This document shows positions 1 through 8,479 of a stretch of DNA of 48,563 nucleotides, piece by piece; positions within the stretch are counted from its first letter, which is position 1, and each line of letters begins with the position of its first letter. Under the pieces are notes generated by a model. That model saw only the letters and a program-made list of their open reading frames with translations. It was not told the origin of the DNA and ran no database searches. A program made the translations under genes and the position numbers. The stretch comes from Oscillospiraceae bacterium. Its GTDB lineage: Bacteria; Bacillota; Clostridia; Oscillospirales; Oscillospiraceae. The stretch covers positions 1 through 48,563 of the forward strand of contig JAAWHG010000017.1 in NCBI GenBank assembly GCA_022795735.1. Reading direction: 5' to 3'.

Positions 1-210
1 GATATCTGTATGGCACAGACTCTGTTGGAGCCTTTTGATTTAAATGGCAAACTCATACTGGCAGATAAAGGCTATGACAGCGATAAGTTTGTACGTTGGC
101 TGAAGGAACGGGGCGGAATTGTGGCGATCCCCAGCCGTATCATTGCCAAGCACCCCAGAAAAACTGATTGGTATACATACAAAGAACGTTATCTGGTAGA
201 AAATCTGTGA
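1..210 (+). pseudogene. IS5-family transposase fragment (C-terminal part, truncated)
   Basis: The frame is open from the first base and encodes a DDE transposase segment of the IS5 group. The recognisable stretch runs from LLEPFDLNGKLILADKGYDS through the YKERYLVENL block, which in intact family members contains the catalytic glutamate (Y..R..E). The 5' part lies outside the window. The frame stops at 208-210, straight after VENL, where an intact protein would continue with a lysine/phenylalanine-rich tail. The stop coincides with the left inverted repeat of the IS256-like element at 211, so the gene was most likely cut by that insertion. No continuation was found after the right end of that element. 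It is not expected to be active. Confidence 0.75.
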
Positions 211-228
211 GACTATCCCGAAAATTGT

Positions 229-277
229 GTAAACCTCCAAAGTGGTGTAGCATAGGAACACTACTATGGAGGTTTAC
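229..277 (+). repeat. 11-bp inverted repeat (hairpin) inside the left end of the IS256-like element
   Basis: GTAAACCTCCA (229-239) and TGGAGGTTTAC (267-277) are exact reverse complements separated by 27 nt. The right arm contains the GGAGG that would act as ribosome binding site for the transposase start at 281. Folding of the transcript would hide that site. Some insertion sequences limit transposase translation from outside transcripts this way; that role is inference here. Confidence 0.6.
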
Positions 278-280
278 ATT

Positions 281-926
281 ATGGGAAGGAAAAGAGAACG
301 CAGTCCAGAAGAAGAGGAACGCCGGGCAAAAATCCGGGAGTTGCTACAGACCACGAGACCGCAAAGGAGAGTTCGAGCCGCAGCTATTGAAAAAACACCC
401 AACCAGCATCCGCCAGGATATCGAGAAAAAGATCCTGTCCATGTACGCAAAGGGGGTGACGGCAAACGGAGATCCAAAACTGTATCATCCACCAGATTCG
501 AAATTCTACCAAGTATGTATCCTATAAGGGACTGAAGGCGCTCGTAGCTGACCTGAAAGCTGTATACGCGGCAGTGGATGAGGCGCGGCTCTGGACGCGT
601 TGGACACCTTTACTCAATCTTGGGACAAGAAATATCCCAAGATTTCCACTTCCTGGCGGGATAACTGGCCCAATCTGAGCACCTAGTTTAAGTATTCCCA
701 GGAGGTGCGGCGGCTGATCTATACCACCAACGCCATTGAGGGCTTTACCCGCCAGCTACGGAAAGTGACCAAGGCCAAGTCTGTTTTCCATACCGACGAC
801 AGCCTACTGAAAATGCTATACCTGGCTATGTCGGATATTACCAAAAAATGGACTGGAAGGCGCCAAGACTGGAGCATGATCCATGCTCAGTTGGCCGTCT
901 ACTTCGCTGACCGGATGCCCGACTGA
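281..926 (+). pseudogene. IS256-family (Mutator-type) transposase, deleted and frameshifted
   Basis: An ATG at 281 follows GGAGG and opens with a charged N-terminus (MGRKRERSPEEEERRAKIRE). The reading then shifts frame around 360: the continuation with KHPTSIRQDIEKKILSMYAKG, typical of the family N-terminal region, is in the next frame. The central part, including the region with the first catalytic aspartates, is missing between about 480 and 515. The sequence resumes with YKGLKALVADLKAVYAAVDE and runs to the conserved C-terminal RLIYTTNAIEGFTRQLRKVTK block, ending at TGA 924-926. A stop codon (TAG 684-686) also interrupts the C-terminal part. Of the catalytic triad only the C-terminal region with the NAIEG glutamate remains. 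Non-functional. Confidence 0.75.
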
Positions 927-1097
927 CTTGACAGCACCTTGACATGCAACTTGATTGCCGCTAATATGACGGTGAAGGGCGTAGTTTAAATCCTCGCCCC
1001 TTGCCTGTATCGTTGCTTTATTCGCACTGCTTTGCTCGGTTACACAGAATTTCGGACACTCCCCCTAGCGGATTTGAATGGACAGGCACTGGCCTGA

Positions 1098-1412
<315 letters not shown>

Positions 1413-1437
1413 GGAAACGCTTGATTTTGTTATCCCA

Positions 1438-1466
1438 CGCCGAAAAACTACAAAATTTCTTCGGCG
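1438..1466 (-). terminator. Weak hairpin downstream of the L,D-transpeptidase gene
   Basis: CGCCGAA (1438-1444) pairs with TTCGGCG (1460-1466) around a 15-nt loop. On the minus strand it lies about 35 nt past the stop of the gene at 1501-2526. The stem is short and there is no clean U-tract after it, so this is a tentative call. Confidence 0.3.
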
Positions 1467-1500
1467 CTTTCTTACATTTTCAAATCGGCGTTGACATCTA

Positions 1501-2526
1501 TTATGTACCTAAAACTGGATGCCAAGGGTTGGCTGGATCGGGGTCGGTGGGGTCCCAGGAACGGTTCGGGTCCGATGGGTCGATATGAAAGCCTTCGGGT
1601 TTTTCAGCCCCCAGCTCCTCCCGCTCTACGACGGAGACCGGCGTCCCAGAGGGACAGTTGTCAAAGAGCCACTTAACGTCGGCTACAGCCAGACGGACAC
1701 AGCCAAGGGAGGCGGTGGTTCCCAGCTTGTTAAACTCTTCGTACTCCAGATCATCCTTGCTTGGCGTGAAATAGGGGACCGAGTGGAAGAGGTAGTCGCC
1801 GGAAAATTCAATGGCGTATTGTCCATAACAGTAGGCGGTGTGCTCGGCGTTGGCGTAGAGGGAGCGAAAGCCTAAGTAGCGGTTGGTGGCCCGAAAGTTG
1901 CCAAGCGGCGTCCAGTTTCCAGTGGAGCAGAGGAAGGTTTTGACCAGCTTGGTGTATTCCCGGTTGCTGTCCATACCGTAGACCAGGACGGCGTTGTGAT
2001 TTTTAACCACCTCAATCCGGTAGGGCAGGGCCTCGCCCGACTGCTGGGCGTATACCTCGTCGGGCAGGTTGATGAGTTCAACCTCGGTCTGGGCGGTACA
2101 GACGACATCCTCACAACTGAGGCGGTATTCCACCGTGTCTCGTGTCTGTTCCATGTAACGGGAGAACGGATAGACCAGCGAGACCTCAAATTGCCCGGTG
2201 TCCAGAGGCAGGACAGCGTCCAGAACCTGTTTGCCGTTTTGGAAGACCTGGAGCCGCCCGTTCTCAGGTCCCTCCCCGGTGCGTGTCACAGAGCATAGGA
2301 GGGGAAGCTCCGGCTCCTCCGCGGAGACGGTGGCGGTGCCGGGTACCGACAGTTCCAACGTAAGCGGTTCCGGTTCGGGCTCCGGTTCAGGTTGTAGCGT
2401 GGGCTCGATTGCGGTGTTCGACGGCTCTGCGGGCGGAGAAGACGGCGCTGCAGCGGGAGTCTGCTGCTCAGTGCAGGCGGTCAGAAGAGCAAGACACAGA
2501 AGCGCCGGAATCAGGAGACGTTTCAT
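1501..2526 (-). CDS. L,D-transpeptidase (YkuD domain) lipoprotein
   Basis: 341 residues. An N-terminal lipobox (LLTAC, Cys18) marks it as a lipoprotein anchored outside the membrane. It is followed by a low-complexity Ala/Pro/Ser and repeated Glu-Pro linker (to about residue 55), a beta-rich middle part, and a C-terminal YkuD catalytic domain. The catalytic motif is visible: His248 in FHSVP and, 28 residues later, Cys276 in TTASLGCVRL. This fits the H...S-x-G-C-x-R pattern of enzymes that form 3-3 cross-links in peptidoglycan or attach proteins to it. The C-terminus is an odd Asp/Pro/Trp-rich tail (DPSDPNRSWDPTDPDPANPW). The gene is monocistronic with its own TTGACA/TACAAT promoter, divergent from the ABC importer. 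The exact substrate cannot be read from the sequence. Confidence 0.88.
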   Translation of the reverse strand: MKRLLIPALLCLALLTACTEQQTPAAAPSSPPAEPSNTAIEPTLQPEPEPEPEPLTLELSVPGTATVSAEEPELPLLCSVTRTGEGPENGRLQVFQNGKQVLDAVLPLDTGQFEVSLVYPFSRYMEQTRDTVEYRLSCEDVVCTAQTEVELINLPDEVYAQQSGEALPYRIEVVKNHNAVLVYGMDSNREYTKLVKTFLCSTGNWTPLGNFRATNRYLGFRSLYANAEHTAYCYGQYAIEFSGDYLFHSVPYFTPSKDDLEYEEFNKLGTTASLGCVRLAVADVKWLFDNCPSGTPVSVVEREELGAEKPEGFHIDPSDPNRSWDPTDPDPANPWHPVLGT

Positions 2527-2555
2527 AGCAACAGCCTTTCAAATGGAATAGATAT

Positions 2556-2584
2556 ATTGTAGCGGAAATGACGAAAAATGTCAA
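2556..2584 (-). promoter_or_regulatory. Sigma-A promoter of the L,D-transpeptidase gene
   Basis: On the minus strand TTGACA (2584-2579) and TACAAT (2561-2556) are separated by 17 nt, about 30 nt upstream of the ATG at 2526. Confidence 0.75.
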
Positions 2585-2628
2585 ACGACGGATAAAAAGC
2601 CGGCTGCTGCCGGGTATGCAGAAAAAAC

Positions 2629-2657
2629 TTGACTTTACTCGGTTTACAACGGATAAT
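2629..2657 (+). promoter_or_regulatory. Sigma-A promoter of the ABC importer operon
   Basis: TTGACT (2629-2634), a 17-nt spacer and GATAAT (2652-2657) lie upstream of the strong ribosome site GAGGAGGT before the ATG at 2705. The leader is too short for a cobalamin riboswitch, and I see no iron-box palindrome. Confidence 0.6.
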
Positions 2658-2704
2658 ATAAAATTGATTGACAAGTTTCAAACAAGACCTGAGGAGGTCC
2701 GATT

Positions 2705-3661
2705 ATGAAAATACAGAAGATGCCGGCGCTGACGCTGGCGCTGCTGCTGACTTTACTGGCAGGCTGCGCGGCACATCAACCCGCCGTTCTCGGCGGCGCG
2801 GTCCAATCCGCTGCGGCCGCGCCGGGGGACAAGCCTGTCGTCGTAACCGACATGACTGGCCGGGAAATCACATTAGAAGGGCCCGTCGCACGGATTGTGG
2901 CACTTACTGCCGCCGACTGCGAGATTCTCTATGCGCTGGGGGCGGAGGATACGTTGGTGGGTCGTGGCGAATACTGCGATTGGCCCGCCAGTGTTCTGGA
3001 CGTTCCGGTGGTGCAATCCGGGGCGGACACCAACATTGAGCAGATTATTGCCCTCAGGCCCCAGGTGCTGCTGATGAGCGGCATGGCCCAGACGGAGGAA
3101 CAGATTGCCGCTTTGGAAGATGCCGGGGTTCATGTGGTGGTCAGCGACGCCCAGGATATCGCGGGAGTCTACGACGCGATTGAGATGTTGGGGGCGCTCC
3201 TGGGGAAGGAGAAGGAAGCGCAAGCCCTTGTGGACAGCATGAAGGAAGCCTTTTCCGCAATTAGTTCACAGGCCGGGGCAAATGCGGGGAAGAAGATTTA
3301 TTTTGAGGTCTCTCCCCTGGAATGGGGCCTCTGGGCTGCGGGCAGCGACACCTTTATGGATGAGATCGCCCAGATGTTAGGCCTCACCAATGTGTTTGCC
3401 GATCTCTCGGGCTGGGGTGAAATTTCTGAGGAACAGGTGATTGCGCGCGCGCCCGACTATATTGTGACTATCTCCATGTATTCTGGAGAAGGACCCAGCC
3501 CAGAGGAGGAGATCGCAGCCCGTCCCGGTTGGGAGCAAATCCCCGCCGTGGCCAACGGCGCTATTTTGAATTTGCAAAACAACGAACTGTCCCGCCCGGG
3601 CCCCCGGTTGGCCAATGGCGCGCAGATGCTCTTTCAATTCATAGAGGACCGAAAGCCATGA
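2705..3661 (+). CDS. ABC importer substrate-binding lipoprotein (BtuF/FhuD/TroA-like fold)
   Basis: 318 residues with a lipoprotein signal (LLAGC, Cys21). The mature part has the two-lobe pattern of cluster A-II binding proteins: a VVVTDMTGREITLEGPVARI opening, ALGAEDTLVGRGEYCDWP, the NIEQIIALRPQVLL block, and the long helix linking the lobes around residues 155-190. Such proteins deliver cobalamin, haem or ferric siderophores to a FecCD-type permease. It is the first gene of a three-gene operon with permease and ATPase; the permease starts 16 nt after its stop. The substrate is not decided by the sequence. There is no cobalamin riboswitch or cobamide gene nearby, so either a corrinoid or an iron chelate is possible. 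Confidence 0.88.
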   Translation: MKIQKMPALTLALLLTLLAGCAAHQPAVLGGAVQSAAAAPGDKPVVVTDMTGREITLEGPVARIVALTAADCEILYALGAEDTLVGRGEYCDWPASVLDVPVVQSGADTNIEQIIALRPQVLLMSGMAQTEEQIAALEDAGVHVVVSDAQDIAGVYDAIEMLGALLGKEKEAQALVDSMKEAFSAISSQAGANAGKKIYFEVSPLEWGLWAAGSDTFMDEIAQMLGLTNVFADLSGWGEISEEQVIARAPDYIVTISMYSGEGPSPEEEIAARPGWEQIPAVANGAILNLQNNELSRPGPRLANGAQMLFQFIEDRKP

Positions 3662-3677
3662 CCGGGAGGGGCGGCAG

Positions 3678-4712
3678 ATGATTGGGCACGGAAAAGAGGG
3701 ATTTCTGCTTCGGGAGCACCTGCTGTTTTGCGTCCTGCTGCTGGCGGTCCTTCTGACCTGCGCGGCGGTGGGCAGCGTCAGTCTGCCCTTGGACGAGGCG
3801 GCGCGCTCCATCTGGCGGGCCGCCGCCGGGCGGCCCCAGGAGGAGGGAAGCCTGGCCGCCAGCATTCTCCTGCCGGTGCGGCTTCCCCGGGTGCTTTGCG
3901 CCGGGCTGGTGGGAGCCGCTCTCTCCCTGTGCGGCGGGGCAATGCAGGGACTGTTAAAAAATCCGTTGGCGGACGGCTCCACGCTGGGGGTCTCCTCCGG
4001 GGCTTCTCTGGGGGCTGTGATCGCGATTGCTTTTGGGATTTCCATACCGGGACTGCCTTTTACGGGGACGATGGTTCTGGCAATCCTGTTCGCGTTCTTA
4101 TCCCTGCTGCTGATTCTGGCCTTGGCCTACCGGCTGGATGCTTCCCTCTCTACCAACACCATCATTCTAATTGGCGTCATCTTTTCCATGTTTGCCAGTA
4201 GCTTTTCTTCTTTGATTATTACCTTTGCCGGAGAAAAGGTGAAAACCATTACCTTCTGGACTATGGGAAGCCTCCAGGGAGGCGGTTACCGCAACGCGGC
4301 GATTCTGGCAGGGGCGCTCTTGCTTTTTGGCGGGGCCATCCTGCTCCATTGCAGGGAACTGAACGCCTTTGCCGTTGGAGAGGATAACGCCCGGACCATC
4401 GGCGTAGACGTGCGGCGGGTGAAGCTGCGGGTGTTAATTTGTGTATCGGTTCTCATTGGAGTCAGCGTGTCGGTCAGCGGGACCATCGGCTTCGTGGGAC
4501 TGGTGACCCCTCACATCATGCGCTTGGTCTTTGGCCCCAATCACCGCAGGCTGCTCCCCGCGACGATATACGGTGGGGCGATTTTCCTGATGCTTTCCGA
4601 TCTCGCAGCCAGGACCATTCTGAGCCCGCGCGAGCTGCCAATTGGTGTGGTGACCTCGCTCATCGGCTCCGTCGTTTTCATCTATATTTTCTTTTCCGCC
4701 AGGAGGGGCTGA
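3678..4712 (+). CDS. FecCD/BtuC-family ABC permease
   Basis: 344 residues, almost entirely hydrophobic, fitting the ten-helix FecCD/BtuC permease that forms a homodimeric channel. Family signatures are visible: GAALSLCGGAMQGLLKNPLADGSTLGVSSGA in the region of helices 2-3 (shown in part only), the ISVSGTIGFVGLVTPHIMRL segment that forms the ATPase-contacting loop near residue 265, and a C-terminal RELPIGVVTSLIGS block. The ATG at 3678 follows GGGAGGGG. The stop is separated by a single base from the ATPase start, so the two are translationally coupled. It moves the ligand delivered by the lipoprotein encoded just upstream. Confidence 0.92.
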   Translation: MIGHGKEGFLLREHLLFCVLLLAVLLTCAAVGSVSLPLDEAARSIWRAAAGRPQEEGSLAASILLPVRLPRVLCAGLVGAALSLCGGAMQGLLKNPLADGSTLGVSSGASLGAVIAIAFGISIPGLPFTGTMVLAILFAFLSLLLILALAYRLDASLSTNTIILIGVIFSMFASSFSSLIITFAGEKVKTITFWTMGSLQGGGYRNAAILAGALLLFGGAILLHCRELNAFAVGEDNARTIGVDVRRVKLRVLICVSVLIGVSVSVSGTIGFVGLVTPHIMRLVFGPNHRRLLPATIYGGAIFLMLSDLAARTILSPRELPIGVVTSLIGSVVFIYIFFSARRG

Positions 4713-4713
4713 C

Positions 4714-5481
4714 ATGTTGACTGTTCAGGACCTGACCGTCCGTTACGGAAAGCTGACCATTGTGGACCGTGTCTCTTTTTCAGTGGAACGGGGACAGTGG
4801 CTCATGGTCGTGGGACCCAACGGGGCAGGGAAATCCACCGTTGCCGGTGCGATCTCTCAGACCATCCCCTCCGGCGGCCAAGTTCTCTTTGACGGAAGGG
4901 ATATCTCCAAGATGAAGCGGCGGGAGCTGGCCCGGCGTATTGGCGTGCTGACCCAGAGCCACTATGTAGGGTATGGCTTTACCACCGAAGAGGTCATCCG
5001 GTTGGGACGCTACGCACATAGCCAGGGTCTTTTGGGGCGGAGCGATGGAGACGGCGAGGAAAAGGTGCAGGCCGCCATCCGCCGTACCGGGTTGGAACCC
5101 TTTTTGAAGCAGTCGGTGCTGACCCTTTCGGGCGGGGAGCTGCAACGTACCTTCCTGGCACAGCTTCTGGCGCAGGATCCCCAACTGCTGATTTTAGATG
5201 AGCCGACCAACCATCTGGATCTGGTGTACCAAAAGGAGGTCTTCGCCCTAGTCCGGGAATGGCTGGACGATGGGGGCGGAGCTGTAATTTCAGTGGTTCA
5301 CGATTTGAGCCTCGCCAAATCCTACGGCACACACGCCCTGCTGATGGACTGCGGTCGCGTTGTGGCGCAGGGGACAGTAAAGGAGGTCCTGTTACCGGAG
5401 CGGCTTAACGGGGTCTACCGCATGGACGTTGGCGCCTGGATGCGGGGATTGTACCGTCAATGGCTGGAGGACGGTTTATAA
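4714..5481 (+). CDS. ABC importer ATPase (BtuD/FhuC type)
   Basis: 255 residues with all nucleotide-binding motifs in order: Walker A GPNGAGKST near residue 34, Q-loop LTQSH near 90, signature LSGGELQR near 138, Walker B LLILDEP near 157 with the D-loop NHLD, and the switch histidine in VVHD near 200. This is the energy-coupling subunit for the FecCD permease; one nucleotide separates the two genes. It closes the operon, and a strong shared terminator follows at 5497-5530. The C-terminal 40 residues carry the usual VAQGTVKEVL block of this subgroup. Confidence 0.93.
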   Translation: MLTVQDLTVRYGKLTIVDRVSFSVERGQWLMVVGPNGAGKSTVAGAISQTIPSGGQVLFDGRDISKMKRRELARRIGVLTQSHYVGYGFTTEEVIRLGRYAHSQGLLGRSDGDGEEKVQAAIRRTGLEPFLKQSVLTLSGGELQRTFLAQLLAQDPQLLILDEPTNHLDLVYQKEVFALVREWLDDGGGAVISVVHDLSLAKSYGTHALLMDCGRVVAQGTVKEVLLPERLNGVYRMDVGAWMRGLYRQWLEDGL

Positions 5482-5496
5482 CAGAGAGAGAAAAAT

Positions 5497-5530
5497 GCGC
5501 AGCCCATCTCGACTCCAAGATGGGCTGCGC
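5497..5530 (+). terminator. Bidirectional terminator between convergent genes
   Basis: A perfect 13-bp stem, GCGCAGCCCATCT (5497-5509) with AGATGGGCTGCGC (5518-5530), has an 8-nt loop. A run of A before it gives a U-tract for the minus-strand gene ending at 5545, and TTCC follows on the plus strand. Confidence 0.85.
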
Positions 5531-5544
5531 TTCCTATGTAAAGA

Positions 5545-6921
5545 TTAAAATGGGGATTTCAGGTTGATATTGCTGAAGGGTCTGTTAAAAAAGCTTGGGG
5601 GTTCCTCAGATTCGGTATCCGCTTCAGGAGCCGGAGCCTGGGGCGCGCTTGGGATTACGCGGGAGAGGGGCTGCAACGGTTCAATGGTGTGAAAAGAGCT
5701 GTCCATCTGGGAAATCGTCTCACCAATCTGGCGGAGGCATTGATTCAGGTTGACCAGAAGACTGTCAATTTCACTGACGGAGCCATTGACTTGCTTGGTG
5801 GCGGATTCTAAAATCCGGTTTGCCTGACGGATCAGACCGTCAGAACGCTCCTGCGTGGCGCGGTCCAACGCGTCCGCCCGCTGTTTCGCCGCCTGTTCCA
5901 TTTCATCCGCCCGCAGCTTTGCGTTGCGCTCGACCGATTCCGCGCGGCGGTACGCGGCCAATTCCTCGGAACCAAGCTCGGAAAGGGGCGTCGAAGACCC
6001 GGCGCGAAGATTTTCGGACAGGGCCCGTTTGGCCTCATCCAGAGAGCCGCGGGTGCGCTCGAGATCCAGGCGGAGTCTCGTATTTTCCTCTTGGACGCTT
6101 CGAAGCTCGGGGGACGGGGTATGTCTTGCCTCCTCAAGGCTGGCGCGAATTCGCTCCAGCTCCAGGCGGAGACTTAGATTCTCATCCTGCGCAATGCGTA
6201 GCTCAGCGCTGGAGGCTTTGTCTTCTGCCAGGCTGGCACGGGCTTGCTCCAACTCGCGGAGGAGGTTGGCGATCTGGTCCTGCTTGCGGCGCTGGTCCTC
6301 AGCGGCGGCTTGCTTGCAGGTGTCAAGATCGGCGCGGGCAAGGTCCAACTGGACGCGGAGACTGTCCAACTCAGCCACCGGCGTGCGCTTTGCCTGTTCC
6401 AGTTCCGCACGGAGGGCTTCATTTTCTGTCCGGAGACTTTGTACTTCCGCAGCGGATTCCTGCTTTGCCAAACCGAGCTCGGCGCGGACCTGGGCCAGCT
6501 CTTCACAAAGGGCCTCGTTTTTTTCGTGGAGGTCTTGAAGTTCAGCGGCGGAATCTGGACCGCCGTGATCCGGTGCGCCGCGTAATTGTGTCAGCTCGGC
6601 GCGGAGAGCCTCGTTTTCTGCCTGAAGGTCCTGCATTTCTGCCGAAGGGGACGATTGCCTGGCGTGGTCCAGCTCGGCGCGGGTCCGGTCCAATTCGGCG
6701 AGCAGCTCCGCACGCTCGTTCTGAAGCTGCTGCAGCGTCTCGGAGGGGGTGTGGTCGTTGCTGGTCATGCCGCACACGTTTTCCAATTCTGTGCGGAGCT
6801 GGGTGTTCTCATCCTGATATTTGCGGATTTCCTGCTGGTGGCTTGTGGTACAGGCCTCTATGAAATTGACAACATCAAGACGGTTAAAACCGTTGAGAGC
6901 GGTACGGAATTTTAGTTCCAC
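5545..6921 (-). CDS. DivIVA-like coiled-coil protein
   Basis: 458 residues from the GTG start at 6921. That GTG has GGAGGG seven bases upstream; a TTG 15 bases further out has no comparable site. The N-terminus (ELKFRTALNGFNRLDVVNFI) matches the short membrane-curvature-sensing segment of DivIVA/GpsB proteins. Then follow about 300 residues of coiled coil built from at least five imperfect repeats of 30-35 residues, each with an ENEALRAEL-like core, then an Ala/Glu/Arg stretch (AESVERNAKLRADEMEQAAK) and a serine/proline tail ending FSNINLKSPF. A scaffold role at the septum or pole is known for the family and inferred here. It has its own promoter and lies downstream of the PBP/FtsW genes on the same strand, which fits a cell-envelope job. 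Confidence 0.75.
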   Translation of the reverse strand: MELKFRTALNGFNRLDVVNFIEACTTSHQQEIRKYQDENTQLRTELENVCGMTSNDHTPSETLQQLQNERAELLAELDRTRAELDHARQSSPSAEMQDLQAENEALRAELTQLRGAPDHGGPDSAAELQDLHEKNEALCEELAQVRAELGLAKQESAAEVQSLRTENEALRAELEQAKRTPVAELDSLRVQLDLARADLDTCKQAAAEDQRRKQDQIANLLRELEQARASLAEDKASSAELRIAQDENLSLRLELERIRASLEEARHTPSPELRSVQEENTRLRLDLERTRGSLDEAKRALSENLRAGSSTPLSELGSEELAAYRRAESVERNAKLRADEMEQAAKQRADALDRATQERSDGLIRQANRILESATKQVNGSVSEIDSLLVNLNQCLRQIGETISQMDSSFHTIEPLQPLSRVIPSAPQAPAPEADTESEEPPSFFNRPFSNINLKSPF

Positions 6922-7020
6922 AGCTGATCCCTCCAAAACTGCTGGAATCTGTCATTACGCCTTGCTTGCGGACGGCTTGCCGCCGGTCCTGTTGACAGAA
7001 TCAAACACATCGCTGAGGCC

Positions 7021-7049
7021 ATTATACCATGGGGAAGCAGGAAAGACAA
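7021..7049 (-). promoter_or_regulatory. Sigma-A promoter of the DivIVA-like gene
   Basis: Minus strand TTGTCT (7049-7044), 17-nt spacer, TATAAT (7026-7021). The transcript would have a leader of about 90 nt before the GTG at 6921, containing a small GC-rich hairpin (GGAC...GTCC) near 6970-6990. Confidence 0.7.
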
Positions 7050-7093
7050 CCCTGATATGTCGAGAAATTTCAATTTGTTGTTTTTTGTAATTA

Positions 7094-8479
7094 TTATCCA
7101 AATTGTTCGTCATCAAGCACGTCTACGCAGTGTTGCAGCACCGTTCCGGCAATAGAAGCGCAGACCTCGCTGCCGCTGCCCGCGTTTTCTACGACCACAA
7201 TAAAGGCCAGCGGATAGTCCGCATCGGCGATAAAACCGGCAAAGGTGGCGTGGGGAAGAAGACCGCCGCCAACCTCGGCGGTGCCCGATTTGGCACAGAC
7301 CGCGAGGTCGGGGAAGGAGGCGGTGCCGTAGGTGCTGACGACGTTGTTGCGCATCATGGCGGTCAGGGTCTGGCAGGTGGATTTTTCCAGGAGCCGCCCA
7401 GTGCGGCGGGGAGAGGCGTGATAGCTGGCGGTCAGCTTTTTGGCGTCTACCTGCTCCATCAGATAGGGTTCCGCCGCCTCGCCGCCGCCGGCGATGACAC
7501 CCATCAGGCGGAGGTAACCGCAGGGGTTAATCAGGTCGGTGTACTGTCCAATCCCTGCCCAGGCTATGTCCACGGTGGGCGCGTCGGTCAGGTCAAAGAA
7601 GCCGGCCTGGGTTTTGAAGCCGTCAACTGAGAAACGTTCTGTAACGCCCAGCTTTTCGGCGTATTGGGTCAGTGTATCCGGCCCAAGCTCTAACGCCAGT
7701 TCACCGAAGACCACGTTGCAGGATTTGGCAAGAGCTGTTTGCAAGTCAACTGTCCCGTGGACATTGTTACAGTTGACATCGTCCCCTTCTACGTTAAAGG
7801 AACCGTCGCATTGGAAGATGCGTTCTTCCAGGTTGGGGAGATTTTCCAGAGCCGCCGCCGCCGTCACCAGCTTGAAGATAGAGCCGGGGACGAAGGAAGC
7901 GTTGAAGAAACGGTTGACGTAAACACCGTCGTAGGCCCCGGTGGTGTCTCCCGCGATATCGGGTACGTTGTCGGGGTCGTAGGTAGGGGAGGAGGCGGCG
8001 CAGAGAATCTCGCCGGTCTTGTAGTTGTAAACCCCTACAGAGCCGGAACGACCTGCCAATTGCTCCAGCGCCGCTGCCTGCGCCTCAGCGCTGATGGTCA
8101 GCTTGGCGGTACTGTTCTGGCCGGAGAGGCTATAGGTACCGCTGATGGGGCTGTAGCCGACCAGCTCGTCGGCGTATTTCCCGAGGAGGGGGGCGGCAAT
8201 GTAGCCCTCCCGGTCTCCCAGCAGGTGTAGCGTGGCCTTTCGAAGGGCGGGGTCCTGAGCGTAGGAGCGTCCGTCGGTGCTGTCAAGCAGAACGACGCCA
8301 GAGCGGTCGGTGATGACGCCGCTGTCGAGGTTGCCGCCGGTGTAGACGTGGGGACTGCCGGGGAAGACGGCCCACGCCGCCCCTTTTACGAAGTAGAGAA
8401 CGAGGAAACTCAGGAGTCCCAGCAGCAGGATGCCCGCCAGAATCAGGGCGGCAAAGGAGCGTTTCGCGACGTTTCTCAT
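7094..8479 (-). CDS. Class B penicillin-binding protein (PbpA-like transpeptidase)
   Basis: 461 residues with one N-terminal membrane span (about 10-32) and a periplasmic-side transpeptidase domain. The three active-site motifs are in place: S200-I-F-K, S253-C-N and K397-S-G. The N-terminal non-catalytic part is short (about 150 residues), as in mycobacterial PbpA rather than the large PBP2/FtsI pedestals. It cross-links peptidoglycan strands made by its SEDS partner. Its ATG overlaps the stop of the FHA-FtsW gene in an ATGA arrangement (8476-8479), so the polymerase and the transpeptidase are made in a coupled way. It is probably the last gene of the long minus-strand operon; I see no clear terminator behind it. 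Confidence 0.9.
   Translation of the reverse strand: MRNVAKRSFAALILAGILLLGLLSFLVLYFVKGAAWAVFPGSPHVYTGGNLDSGVITDRSGVVLLDSTDGRSYAQDPALRKATLHLLGDREGYIAAPLLGKYADELVGYSPISGTYSLSGQNSTAKLTISAEAQAAALEQLAGRSGSVGVYNYKTGEILCAASSPTYDPDNVPDIAGDTTGAYDGVYVNRFFNASFVPGSIFKLVTAAAALENLPNLEERIFQCDGSFNVEGDDVNCNNVHGTVDLQTALAKSCNVVFGELALELGPDTLTQYAEKLGVTERFSVDGFKTQAGFFDLTDAPTVDIAWAGIGQYTDLINPCGYLRLMGVIAGGGEAAEPYLMEQVDAKKLTASYHASPRRTGRLLEKSTCQTLTAMMRNNVVSTYGTASFPDLAVCAKSGTAEVGGGLLPHATFAGFIADADYPLAFIVVVENAGSGSEVCASIAGTVLQHCVDVLDDEQFG

Larger units (their letters stand above)
211..1064 (+). mobile_element. IS256-family element remnant with both terminal inverted repeats
   Basis: The left end (211-235) reads GACTATCCCGAAAATTGTGT followed by AAACC. 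The reverse complement of the right end (1038-1062) reads GAGTGTCCGAAATTCTGTGT followed by AACC. These are imperfect inverted repeats of about 25 bp in the style of IS256/Mutator elements. Between them lies a transposase reading frame broken by an internal deletion, a frame change and a stop. The element is shorter (about 0.85 kb) than intact family members (about 1.3-1.5 kb), which fits the internal deletion. It sits at the truncation point of an IS5-like transposase and just before an istB remnant, so it landed in an existing cluster of mobile DNA. I saw no clear target duplication. Confidence 0.65.

Noticed and set aside
2370..2400. Short tandem repeat encoding Glu-Pro units
   Set aside because: It is a normal low-complexity linker after a lipobox, not a separate repeat element.
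2658..2704. Possible cobalamin riboswitch before the ABC importer
   Set aside because: The distance from promoter to start is under 50 nt, too short for that element, and no B12-box is visible.
5820..6863. Long plus-strand open frame opposite the DivIVA-like gene
   Set aside because: Its Arg/Pro/Gly-rich translation is typical of an antisense reading of a repetitive Glu/Leu/Ala coding region.
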